From the NCBI RefSeq assembly GCF_023078275.1, contig NC_062971.1, positions 4,960,001 to 5,024,000 on the forward strand: 64,000 bases of DNA, written 5' to 3'. Position numbers and translations under genes: made by a program. Source of the stretch: Leguminivora glycinivorella. Its lineage: Eukaryota; Arthropoda; Insecta; Lepidoptera; Tortricidae. Below, one piece after another: positions 29,757 to 40,699 of the stretch (position 1 is the stretch's first letter; every line of letters starts with the position of its first letter). The notes beneath the pieces are model-generated. The model did no database searches. It was not told where the DNA came from and saw only the letters and a program-made list of their open reading frames with translations.

Positions 29757-30359
29757 GTTACACCCAGATTAAAATGCAACCATGAGTTTTAAACCTCTGC
29801 AAAATTAGGTACTTTTTGGTTGATGATTCCCTGTAGAAAATAATAATATTCATTAAATGTAATGACGGTAGGTTTGTATTAGTGAAGGTGTATACGTTTC
29901 GTCAAATTAAACGAAATTACATGTTAGTGGAATGAAATGGAAAATAGTAGTGAGCTCAATTATTTTTAAATAGAGAAAAAAATTCAGGAACCAAACGTTA
30001 CCTAATAAACAACCCTCAAATTTAACAGCTCAGGTTTGTTTACACTTTTTTCAAGTGCCAAAAGTACAGGGTATAGAACTGGAAGTGCACCCGCCAACCT
30101 GACGTCAGAATGGCGGGTGTCAATAATTTCTTAAATATTTCTGGAGTTCAAAGAGCACATTGCTCGAATTTTGGCGCACATTTGGCACATTGCTAGCACT
30201 AACTCCTGACGTATACCACACCAGGATTGCTTGATGTACACCCGCCATTCTGACGCTCACCAGTCTATGCACTGTGATTACACATTTTACTTTGACGGTA
30301 ACTCTCCACATAGTACTCGATCCTTTGGTCCATATCTTTAAAAAACTCGATAGATTTTG

Positions 30360-30499
30360 AAGAGGTCAAACATGTTACCTTTACTCCGTACTTAGCCCTG
30401 CACTGGTATCGCATTTGTTCATGATCAGTGATTCCTTTGTCTACATCATAAAACAACTCGATAAATGGAAGAATTTGGAGAAGAGATGAAACATGTTAC
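30360..30499 (-). repeat. Degenerate tandem copy of the Spec2 exon 2 3' end plus donor
   Basis: Downstream of the exon 2 donor on the minus strand, TACGGAGTAAAG|GTAACATGTTT repeats TACGGAGTCAAG|GTAACATGTTT 121 bases later, followed by similar intron text (ATCTATCGAGTT against TTTATCGAGTT). The copy has lost the rest of the exon. It is the same arrangement as the exon copies in the neighbouring unknown gene. Confidence 0.6.
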
Positions 30500-30594
30500 C
30501 TTGACTCCGTACGCCACCTCGTAGCCGCCTTTGCTCTGCATCTGGTTCTGGATGGAGTGCAGGAGCGACGAGGGCATGTCCACGTCCGTGGAGC
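30500..30594 (-). CDS. Spec2: Spec2 (CDC42 small effector) exon 2
   Basis: 95 bases between acceptor TGCATTCCAG and donor GTAACA on the minus strand. Two bases complete a glycine with exon 1; then STDVDMPSSLLHSIQNQMQS and KGGYEVAYGVK. The IQNQMQSKGGY motif is diagnostic of the CDC42SE/Spec2 family. Confidence 0.88.
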
Positions 30595-30679
30595 CTGGAA
30601 TGCACAGACAATCCACTTAGAAAATAAATATTAGGAATTGCATCTGGGCATTTTCGCGAGAACAATCACAAAATAGTTA

Positions 30680-31290
30680 TTTGTTATACAAGGGGGCAAA
30701 GTTGTATTTTAACGCCGAGTGTAGAATTGAAAAACGAGCAAGTGAAATGATTCTATAGTTGAACCACGAGCGAAGCGAGTGGTTCGGGAATAGAATCCTG
30801 AACTTGCGAGTTTTTTAAAACACGAGAAGTAAAATACATTTGCACCCGAGTGTAACACAAAACTTTTCCCCTCACTATAGCAGTGATAAACGCATTTTTT
30901 GCGTTGTAGTAGTTCCACAGGTGGTAAATCATCTTTATTACTAGATTCACCTACTTTTATCAGTTTTAAAGAAGTTAATTTGACTTTATTCAAGGTCAAA
31001 TATTTACCCACTTTAAAATGCGTTTTCACCCGCTATTAAAGGACAAAACACGTGTTTCCGAATTTTTTTTTCTATGTTTTTCCTACTCAGTATCACTCAC
31101 GAGCCCTTTCGATCTAGAACGAAAAACAAGAGACAAAAAAATGGTCCCCAAACTTTCTATTATTTTGCATACTTTCCACTTTGTGACCGCTGTACAAAGT
31201 GTTTAAAAAATGCCAACGAAGTGGAAAAATTTAATTTAAAACGCTTTTTTTCACCTAGTAGGGTTGAAAGGGCTCATGATTCTGAGTAGA
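30680..31290. repeat. Dispersed repeat with inner inverted segment
   Basis: GGGGGCAAAGTTGTATTTTA, AACCACGAGCGAAGCGAGTG, and AACTTTTCCCCTCACTATAG belong to a repeat I know as common in Lepidoptera. Within it, ACTCA...GAGCCCTTTCGAT near 31087 and GTTGAAAGGGCTCATGATTC TGAGT near 31263 are inverted relatives. Boundaries are approximate. Confidence 0.45.
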
Positions 31291-31299
31291 AAAAACATC

Positions 31300-32410
31300 A
31301 AATTTACCTATTTTAGAAAAAAAAGTTTTTGAATCTTTTTTCGCGAAAATGCCTATCTCAATTTGAAGGCAGACGCTAGTGGAAAGCACACGCACGCGGT
31401 TATTTTTGCCACGAGTCTCCGCGTCCGAGAGTCCGCGACGAAAAACATCGTGAAAATATCGAACTAATCCCAAAAAGGCCTCGCTCCTCCCTTGAGTTGG
31501 CACGTCAGATGGCAGTCGTAAGACGCCTACGCCAACATTTGTGATTTATTTAGTGGCAAAGTGCTCCCTAATAGACTACCATGACAAAACGACGAACTCG
31601 ATTAAGTGGAAAAATCGAAAAGTGATAATTGCGTCAGCATACCTACATTACCTACTCTGATATAATCTGAATTATGTTACAAATTCGATATTCCAATGAG
31701 ATATTAGACAGCTAAGCACAATGACAAGGCAAGGCTAAGCTTCCATGAATAGAAATACGTGACTGAGATACATTAATTACGAATTCCATTATTGGCTATT
31801 AATCCAATCATTTTATAAATCACGCCATTTCCCCGGCTAAAAGAACATTAGCGGAGGCAGAGACTAGACTTAATGAATGGCGAATGTTTTATAAATAAAA
31901 CAAGATAATAAATAGCTGGGGCATATCGCAATGTTTTGATATATCTGTAATGACCCGCAGAAGGTCGTGCCGAAGCGGAACAATGGAGTACAGTCTGTGA
32001 TGTTTTGTGGCGTATGGTCAACAATCAATCCGTGATTATCATATCCCAGTGCATTCAATAGCGATTAACCATTGTGTGAGCTTGAGATTCTTGAGGCTTA
32101 GCTCTATTGAAGTAGGTTTTTCCACTGAGGCATGTATGTTTTTATATTTCATATACTTATTGTAATTTAATGATGAATGAATTTGGAATGAATGACTATT
32201 GCTCAATCTACTGCCACCTACTGTAAGTTCACGGAGTCCTTCTAAGCTAACTATTTGCCGTCATGAACAGAATATAGTGTGAAGTGTCATTATAAATTAT
32301 ACATATCTGCATGATATTCTTATTTATGCATTTTAGTAGATCAGTTGTTTTTGATTAATTCTAATTATCGTTATTTCTCATTCTCCGTGTACCATTTTTA
32401 CTTGTCTCTG
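31300..32410. other. Spec2 intron, nothing recognised
   Basis: AT-rich, no coding signal. Short open stretches only. Confidence 0.4.
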
Positions 32411-32560
32411 TTGGGCCCGATGGTTGACTGGTAGAGAATGCCATTAGGCATTAAGTCCGCTATTTGTACATTTTTGTTTTTTGTGCAATTAAGTTAAAAT
32501 CTTATACTTTTAAACGAGCAATTCTTGTATATTTATTTATTTATTTATTTATATATATAT
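32411..32560 (+). repeat. LINE 3' UTR-like fragment and (TATT)n tract
   Basis: GATGGTTGACTGGTAGAGAATGCC-type text with CATTAGGCATTAAGTCCGC and TTTTTGTGCAATTAAGTT resembles the 3' UTR of a lepidopteran LINE. It is followed by a TTTATTTATTTAT tract at about 32527-32570. Confidence 0.45.
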
Positions 32561-32569
32561 TTATTTACA

Positions 32570-32995
32570 CTGACGATCTCGGAAACCGCTCTAACGATTT
32601 CGCAGAAATTTGTTATGTGGGGGTTTTTGGGGGTGAAAAATCGGTCTAACTTATCCTTAGGTCCCGGAAAACGCGAGTTTTCGAGTTTTCATGCGTTTTT
32701 CTTCGCGCGCCATCTCGTGTGCAGTAGTTGTACTGTTAAGACAGAATTCTTTCGGTCGATGTAAGTACCATTTATTGCAAACACTAGATGGCGACACAGG
32801 TCAAGGCTAAAACGAATAGAAAAATACAGTATTTGAGTTTTTGTGGCGAAATGCGCGCCATCTCGTGTGGAGTAGTTGTGTTGTTAAGGCTGAGAATTCT
32901 TTCGCTCGATGTAGGTACTATTCATTTTTGAACTAGATGGCGACACATGTCAAGGATACGAAACAGAACCGAGCGAAGCTCGGTTGCCCAGATTA
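32570..32995. mobile_element. Repeat ending in a CCGAGCGAAGCTCGG hairpin (Helitron-like end), with internal duplication
   Basis: Two copies of about 130 bases lie in tandem: GCGCGCCATCTCGTGTG(C/G) AGTAGTTGT... ACTAGATGGCGACACA occurs at 32705-32800 and again at 32856-32955. The right end has a perfect small hairpin, CCGAGCGAAGCTCGG, then TTGCCCAGAT. GC-rich terminal hairpins of this type close many lepidopteran non-autonomous elements. Confidence 0.5.
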
Positions 32996-33432
32996 AAATA
33001 TAATAAATGTAATATTAAATAAATTAGGCATGTATTGATAATGTTTTCTCGTATGAACTAATTTAGGTAAAACATACGATTAGTAAAGTAACTATAGACA
33101 TTAGCGATGCAAATCATATAAGTACGTGACAACTAGCGAATGCAAATAATCGGCCATAGCCGATAATTTGTTCAGGATAATCGGCTATAAGCGATTGCAT
33201 TCCATTAGTGAGAATACTGATATCGCTATGTACAACAGTAAGTAATACCCAAAGTTTTGCTTGGAGTACCTAATAGTCTCTGGAAAATCTAACTCGGGCA
33301 TCTTTTTGCGCTTTTATTATATTTATCAACAAATCAAACACGTTAAAAGGTTGAATTAATATGAAGTTGCATAATTAGCACACTCAATGAAACCTATCTC
33401 GCAGGAAATAATTCGAATAGTAATAAATAATA

Positions 33433-34024
33433 GGCGAATTTTGGCATAGTTGTAGGGAATGGTGTTCTAATCCATATACTCAAAGTACTGATGGGTAGGG
33501 GAGGAGCTAACGGGTGGAGGGGGGTGTAAAGGACCCTTTTTTAGTTTTTCGCGAATAACTCTTAAATTGTGGCACATAGCAAAAAATGTTCTGAAACACA
33601 AGTAATCTTCTTAAAATTCTCTACAAAAAAGTCTTAAGTAAGAAGGGAAAAGATGGACAATAAAGGAATAAACTCATTTGTTTATGAACAATACGTTTAT
33701 TCTTATAGAGACGCGGCAGCGTGTCAAGCCAGGTTCAAGTAACAAAAGTAGCAAGCACCACCGTGTGTAATATTACACGAACCGTTTGGAGCCACATTGG
33801 TCCCAGATAAAAAGTGTATTAAGAAATTTTTGTAGAGAATTTTATGAAGATTACTTGTGTTTCAGTACATTTTTTGCTATGTTCCACAATTTAACAGTTA
33901 TTCGCGAAAAACTAAAAAAAGGGACCTTTACACCCCCTCACCCGTTAGCTCCTCCCCTACCCATCAGTACTTTGAGTATGTGTATTATAGAACACCATTC
34001 CCTACAACTGTGCAAAAATTCGCC
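33433..34024. mobile_element. Foldback element with about 210-bp inverted arms
   Basis: The left arm GGCGAATTTTGGCATAGTTG and on through GGGTAGGGGAGGAGCTAACG G to AAAATTCTCTACAAAAA is mirrored from 33825 to 34024. TA flanks each end. The middle (about 33650-33820) is unrelated and non-coding. Structurally it is a TIR/foldback MITE, distinct from the family at 7670. Confidence 0.8.
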
Positions 34025-36960
34025 TATACACGAATTATTTCCGCCGACGGACAGTTAAGTCTTCGTTACGCGTGCTAAATGCTAAATAATGATTATGACG
34101 ATGTACAATTAATACAAATAATTCTATTCTATTCTATTCTATGTATTTATGGATATATGTATGTGTATCGTCGCCTAGCATCCATAGTACAAGCTTTGCT
34201 TAGTTTGAGGCTAGGTTGATTTGTGTAAGGTGTCCCCCAATATTTATATTTACTTATTTATATATTTATAATGCGTTCCTATCTTTTCATTGTAGCTTGT
34301 CATCCTTGATTTGGGCCCTGAGGCGACAGGAGGAAAGAGGAGGTAATAAAACGATTGTTTTAGTAATGCAATATGCAATCGAAATTCTGATCATACCTCC
34401 CTAAATTACTTTACAGTACAGTTTAGTATGTAAGTACACTGTAAGTAGGTACCTACATAAGTAGTGCGTTCGAAAACACTCGCGACCTTAGAGAGACGTG
34501 ACCCGTCAAACGCCGGTGAGTGACTCAGCCACGTTACATTACTGAGATAACTGATAATAAAATGGACAGCCACAGACATATATCTGAATAGACTACCCAC
34601 AATTGGTGTTTGCGTCACTTTTTAATAATTCAAACTAATAGAATTCTTACTAGGTAATTTAATTAACAAATTAGTAATTAACATGAATGTGTAAAGATTT
34701 TAATCGCTAGTCACAAGATTTGTATAGATATACTCAAGACTTAGCGGTTGGTTTTGATACATATCTCTAGTCACAACGAGACAGTCCTTGAAGTGCCAAA
34801 TTCGTAATTAAGAGTCACCATTAATGCGAGTACCAACAGTACCAACCTAGTTAGCTGTGTGTGTATGGAATAGGTGTATTAAGCTACCTACTTAAATACT
34901 ACTTTATTAGTCTAATTGCATTCCTTCCTACTATGTTACCGGTAAAAACTATGTATGTATAGATAATGTACTGATGTGCCGACCGACACTTTCTAAAATT
35001 CTGAAATTTTCACATAGGAAAACTTCGGTAACTTTCCATACTTTGTATGGACAATTGTATGGATTGAAACTTTCCATTTCATAAATTTAAATTCCCTTTA
35101 TTTTTCGTGAAAGTTTCGTGAATTTTTCAACAAATTTAAGAATTTTTTGTAAAGTTTCCGCAACTTGCAACATCACTAACCTAGTATATATTTCAGAATA
35201 AAAATTGCCTGTTTGCCCCACCCAACCATACGCAGGCTGGCACCGACTCCAAAAATAATTGATTTGTTTATAATTTGGATGTTTAGATTATTGCAATACG
35301 ATAAGAAATCTGAATTCAAAGGTTTATTATTTTTTGCTTTTTAGTTTCTCCGTGTTTTGTAACGCGCTTATTTTTGAAGGCGGTTTTATTTTTTGTTAAA
35401 AAAGTTTATTTATTTGTTGATTTTTAGTGGTTCCTATTGATATTATATGTATCAGTCCGAATACATGTACACTAGTGAAAGAATTATCCTTTAACTCCTA
35501 ACCATTGAGGAGTTGACCTTCCATCATCAGCTCAGCCACATAAAATTATTACCATCAGGCGTAAATACTGGTTTACCTTTGAAAAATACACTAAAAACAT
35601 TACATGTGCCTATAACATTTGAAGAGTTCCCTCGATTTCTCCAGGATCCCATCATCAGACCCTGACTTGGTGCCAATGGGACCATCTCGGGGTTATACCC
35701 GTTAAAAGTCCCTAATTAAGAGGTTGATTAACCGATTTCTAATTTTATCATATAAATAGTTGCACAAAAACAGTCAATGAAAATCTCTTTTAATTGCTTC
35801 CAGGCTTCCCGGATAAATAACAAATTATATTTGTTTCATCTTAATTAAATATTGCCATGGCGGTACGACTTATTTTGTCTATGTAACTAGACATGTTACA
35901 ATAACTACATAAATAACTACAATGTAATTCCGGTTATTGTTTTGAAACTACTTGTAAATGTCAGCAATTTTAAACAGCCACGTTATAAGACTTATAAACT
36001 CATTCTAAAATAATGGCTACTATGCCAACATCCTGTTCGCACACTTAAACAAAATTCTAGACAATAATTTATTTATATATCTGATTGTCGAATGAGACAT
36101 AATAATGCGAAAAAACTCCGCATTTTGCGTACTCATCGGAAGCGGGCCGCAAAGTTTAAGGTCGGGACATTATGCTATTTTAAACGTTTTGACCTCCGCT
36201 CGCATTCAATGTCACTGTGACACTTGCAGCCGGAAAATTACTGTAGTAGTTGCATTGCAGTGTCATTATTACTATACATAATATACAGCTAGGTAAAGCC
36301 TTGAGAAATTTAATGTTGAAGGAATAATCACATAATGTACAGGGCCCTATACATACTACGAAGCTTTGCTTTCCGAAGAAACTACCTACGTATAAGTTAC
36401 GGATCCACCACTGCTAAGAAATTTCCATATTTTTTTTTTCAAAATTATCAATTTAAAGTTGTTGGAAGTAACTCTGTCTGAAATCACTGCAGCAACTTGA
36501 GGATAATAGGAATCCAGAAGACAACAGCAAGAAAATAATTTTCTATCACTTCTGGAAAAATAAAGAAAGCATTTCCTAGGTGGTGTGGCGGTAAATTCAA
36601 TTTTGTACCGTTTTCTAGGACAATAAATTCCAAATTCAAACAGGTTTCCCATTATAACGGTCGTGCGTGGTGGGGGCGGGGACAATACAGCTGTCACATT
36701 TCTCAGCTGAGCCTCCTGAACCTATACAAAGGACAAGCAGAACTGCGGCTTCTATTCAAATATGTCCTCTTCAACTATGACGGGCTTTGTAACGAAACTA
36801 CTGTACGGAATAGTTCTGTTTATAACAGAAAGCTTAGACTTGACCTTGTTAAATAAATTATACAGTCTTAAATTATACAGTTTATTTACATCATAATATT
36901 TTACTTAAAATCTAGGAATATCCATATACCTATTTAGATATCTTAGCCCTATCCTAGGTC
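34025..36960. other. Spec2 intron, nothing recognised
   Basis: AT-rich with a TTCTA microsatellite near 34123-34140. Open stretches are short and lack coding bias. A more CpG-containing patch lies at 36105-36240, with no ORF. Confidence 0.35.
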
Positions 36961-37124
36961 TATCTTTTTTTTTCTATAAGCCTACAGTGGCGGCTGGTGA
37001 AAATTTCTGCTAGGCAACACTGAGCAAAAAGAAACCTACCTTTTCATTAGGTACTTTACTAGTAATCAATTTTAGGCAAGCCTGTGGGAATCGGTTTGTA
37101 TGGGTCAGCCGCTGCTGATAGCCT

Positions 37125-37180
37125 ATAATGTGTCCCACTGCTGGGCAAAGGCCTCCCCTATTTTCCGCCACTCATCACCA
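37125..37180 (-). repeat. RTE-type LINE tail fragment
   Basis: TGTCCCACTGCTGGGCAAAG GCCTCCCC is the complement of the C-terminal coding tail typical of lepidopteran RTE elements (compare the plus-strand version at 57270-57305). Only a stub remains. Confidence 0.5.
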
Positions 37181-37206
37181 ATAGTGCGATACCGCCTGAC
37201 CCTTTA

Positions 37207-37291
37207 GCACAACTTGCCTTGTCGCGCGCGAGTCCATACATCAAGCGCGACTTCAAGTATGGACTCGCGCGCGACAAGGCAAGTTGTGCTA
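37207..37291. repeat. Near-perfect hairpin with 33-34-bp arms
   Basis: AGCACAACTTGCCTTGTCGC GCGCGAGTCCATAC and its exact complement flank a short loop that itself contains GCGCGACTT. No sequence difference between the arms is visible. It is probably a recent MITE or hairpin insertion next to the LINE stub. Confidence 0.7.
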
Positions 37292-37824
37292 GAGGGGCTG
37301 ATGTTTTATTATTTATCGCACGACCATGCTTGCCTGCCGACCAGGCTTTCCGCCATTTCATTTTTGGTCTACCTCAGCCGACGTATAGACCAAAAATGTA
37401 TCTTATATCCTATAATTTTATTATTTCATTCTTCAAACAACGAAAATGATGATGACCATTTTTGTAATTTAATTTGCGCGTGAAGAGGTAAATATCTTGA
37501 GTCTAAGAATCTGCTGGAAAACGGTGTTTGACCTCAGAGAAAATGAGGGAAAGCGAACGTTACATCATTATTGTTAGACCTTGGTATTGATACTTGATAG
37601 GCAATATTACTAGTAAAATAATGGATACTTTCACACGCCATTCTATTTTCTGTGGAGTTTACGACGTTAATTTTTAATTAGGTAGTATGTTTTGACTGTG
37701 AACAAGAAAAACATATTAATTAATTTTATACCACGGTTATTGTAACGGCATTGGCACCAAGCATGGAACATTTAAATACCTAAGTGAAATTTAAAATTTT
37801 CTTTTCCAATAGTACCTATACCAT

Positions 37825-37965
37825 TGTCACTTGCATCATCATCATCATCATATCAGCCCTTTATCGCCCACTGCTGAGCATAGGCCTCTCTTCTAGTACG
37901 CTATTTTTCCTGGTCCTGGGCTAGTCTCATCCCGTTGTGACCCGCTATTTTCCGCTACTTGCATA
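37825..37965 (-). repeat. RTE-type LINE 3' tail with TGA repeat
   Basis: (CAT)n at 37837-37852 followed by CAGCCCTTTATCGCCCACTG CTGAGCATAGGCCTC is the complement of an RTE element's 3' end with its short tandem tail. It is heavily 5' truncated, as usual for LINEs. Confidence 0.6.
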
Positions 37966-37988
37966 AACATAGTGAACATACCTGTGTA

Positions 37989-38175
37989 ATAAAAAATTAA
38001 TAATTTCGACATTTTAAACGAAAAGGACTGTGGGTCTAGTGAAAAAGGGTATAACTCAAATTGACTCGGTGAAAAAGGTCACAAGTCTGAGGTGGGACTT
38101 GTGACCTTTTTCACCGACTTGTGGAAGGACAGTCCTTTTCTTTTAAAATGTCGAAATTATTAATTATTATTTTTT
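37989..38175. mobile_element. Foldback MITE with nested hairpin
   Basis: Outer arms: AATTAATAATTTCGACATTT TAAACGAAAAGGACTGT and the complement at about 38128-38170. Inner arms: CGGTGAAAAAGGTCACAAGT and ACTTGTGACCTTTTTCACCG. The stretch GTCTAGTGAAAAAGGGTATA ACTCAAATTGA between them is shared with the hairpin at 3447. Confidence 0.7.
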
Positions 38176-38568
38176 TATTACATTTCATCCAAAATAAATA
38201 ATTTTTCGTTAAATTAACAATTTCGCTTAATAACATACATGAAATTTTATTTATCCTATATCTTGAGAACCAATCGCAAAGCAGCACCAACCTGTTAAAA
38301 ATAACGGTAACTTTATTGATGTGAAACGTAAAGTGGGCTTGAGAGTGGTCATACATAACGCTGTCGGTGTCCTGCGTGATATGTCCCGACTCCCGAGTTA
38401 TTCGAGGAGTCGTATAAATAGGCGTATCCGGCGGAGGCGGCAGGACGACCCAGAACATACAGGATTTTGGACAGAATCGGGATACCCACCTATAGTTTGT
38501 TTTTACCCCATTCTTATAGAATGGAGAAATTGGAGAGTATTATTAAATGGAGTAATTTCTTTGACATC

Positions 38569-38654
38569 AGACTTATATTGACCGGGATATAGACCGTGAT
38601 TACCTTTTTGATCAAAAAGGTAATCACGGTCTATATCCCGGTCAATATAAGTCT
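38569..38654. repeat. Perfect 86-bp palindrome without spacer
   Basis: The 43 bases from 38569 (AGACTTATATTGACCGGGAT...TTTTTGA) are followed directly by their exact reverse complement, centred on TGATCA between 38611 and 38612. Confidence 0.9.
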
Positions 38655-40340
38655 AATGAAAATAACCGTGAATCATTCAAAACTCTTATTCTTTGACATC
38701 TTTTGGTTGATTCCTCCATCATCTTGTATTGAGCAATAATTGTAGTACGTACTTATTCAATTACCTAAATATTTTCCCTTTTTTCCCAATGAAATTCTTG
38801 AAATTTAACCAGAATATAAACAGTGTAATTATGTATAATTAATTGAGGTAAATATATATACCTTAAATAGGCATATATATTTACCTAAGGTACAAACCAT
38901 GCTTTATATTTGCTGTAGTGCATCAATCTTCATACCTACATGTAGGTATAACTAAATGCATTATGTAAAGGAAGCGGTTAAAGGAAGTATTCATTTGAAT
39001 TACTGGCTACTGTAATGTTAATATCAGTTTATCGCTTATCCAAATTTTAGGAACTAACCCCTCAAGCGCCTTGTTCCAGATCTGTCTCAGGCAATTTAAA
39101 TTGTAATTAACAGATTGAAAGTAAGTAATTCAGTAGCAAATTTTTGACAACGGCGTCCCAGGGGTTAAGTACAACTTTTTGAGAGGTTTGCACTCTGATA
39201 TTGACGCATTAATTAGTGACAAAAGTGTACCTTATCGACAACCGATAATGAGGCAGGTACCTATTGATTGAAAACGGCACATATGTATATCCCTGAAACC
39301 AAACCCACGTTTACTTATAACTCTTATAAGTTTATAGACTCATTGTTGGCCACAAGAAGGCTGTTTCGAGTTTCATATTCTGCTGTCTTGCAAGAAACCG
39401 AATTACGATAAATACTGAGAATTTATTGGTCAGCCTTATTGTGAAATTCTAATTTACACATTGTTTCTATAATAATGATGATTTATATGTCGTGATACAT
39501 TGCGCAATGTAGGCAGAACTGCGTATTTATTCATTGGTTCCTGTTACAGTAAAGAAATAAAACCTAGTTTAGTGGTAAGTGCCTATTAATCTAAGTACCC
39601 ATATTAGGTAGGTACTTTATTGTAGTAGTCTCGCGAACAAAAATATGAACAGTCCCATGCAATCTTGGCTCTCATTTTAAAAAGACAAGTCAAACATTTT
39701 AAAAATAAGAATTCGATTGTATGACGCCCGCTGTGTTTGTGTTAATTATAAGTTTCCTACGGTTACTACTACCTACTCCAAAGGTGTACTTATATTAGCT
39801 AAATCGATTTGCAAACTGCGAACACATAGAGCGTGAAAAACTAAAACAAAAAAGAACCATTAAAATAAAAATAAACAGACGCGCGTTTACACGTATGACT
39901 CACTCGACTCCTAACTTGCCATTCGTACTTAGTTTTACTGTCTTACTTGAACCATGCGCATTAGAGAAGGACAGCTGTCTAATGATACGGATTCGGATTA
40001 CGATATGGGTGGCGGACGGCGAACTTTGCTAGTTATTTTTGACTTCATGTTAGAGGAAACATGTACGGTGACTTGCGCGCTGGAATTCCAATGCTGAGAG
40101 AGAAGAGTAAGTAATAAAGACTGGTTTTCATGCAAAACTATAACCCTTTCTAGCTGTTGCAGATATTGTTGGGTCATTGGAGAACTTCACATTGTTTTTT
40201 AAATGAAAATTCCGTTTTTATTATCCTTTCTATGAAGATTAGTGATCTCTAAAGACTGTCAAGTACTGGGTATACATTTATGTTGAATAATGACTTGAGC
40301 ACTTTTACTATTAGTAATAGTGTGTCGTGTCGTTTGGGTG
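38655..40340. other. Spec2 intron, nothing recognised
   Basis: AT-rich. Small palindromes only: GGTAAATATATATACC near 38847 and ATACCTACATGTAGGTAT near 38933. Confidence 0.35.
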
Positions 40341-40671
40341 CTATGTGGAAGCCTGCTGGCTTCATTGATTGACACTATGGTGGTAAATACTTTAGGTAGC
40401 ACTATCACTATCACTAAGTACATAGTATAAAACAAAGTCGCTTTCTCTGTCCCTATGTCCCTATGTATGCTTAAATCTTTAAAACTACGCAACGGATTTT
40501 GATGCGGTTTTTTTAATAGATAGAGTGATTGTAGAGGAAGGTTTACATGTAGGTATAGTACCCGTGCGGCTGAATGGCCAAGCACCTATGTGGAAGCCTG
40601 CTGGCTTCATTGATTGACACTATGGTGGTAAATACTTTAGGTAGCACTATCACTATCACTAAGTACATAGT
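40341..40671 (+). repeat. 86-bp direct repeat flanking a Helitron-type fragment
   Basis: CTATGTGGAAGCCTGCTGGC ... AAGTACATAGT occurs at 40341-40426 and again, apparently identical, at 40586-40671. Between them is text such as ACTACGCAACGGATTTTGAT GCGGTTTTTTTAATAG that is typical of lepidopteran non-autonomous Helitrons. GTAGAGGAAGGTTTAC also occurs after each copy, so a segment of about 245 bases was duplicated in tandem. Confidence 0.7.
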
Positions 40672-40699
40672 CGCTAGTATTAAATAGAATTGTAGAGGA

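Larger units (their letters stand above)
28907..30072. mobile_element. Element or insertion bounded by 58-bp inverted repeats
   Basis: GTACTTTTGGCACTTGAAAA AAGTGTAAACAAAC at 28911 recurs as its complement near 30033-30067, with further matching words (AGC(C/T)GT(C/T)AAATTT). The inverted repeats are about 58 bases with few differences, bracketing 1.1 kb that holds a LINE-like tail (29130-29455), a TGA microsatellite and a MITE (29627). It is probably a TIR element that collected later insertions. It lies in the second intron of Spec2. Confidence 0.55.
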
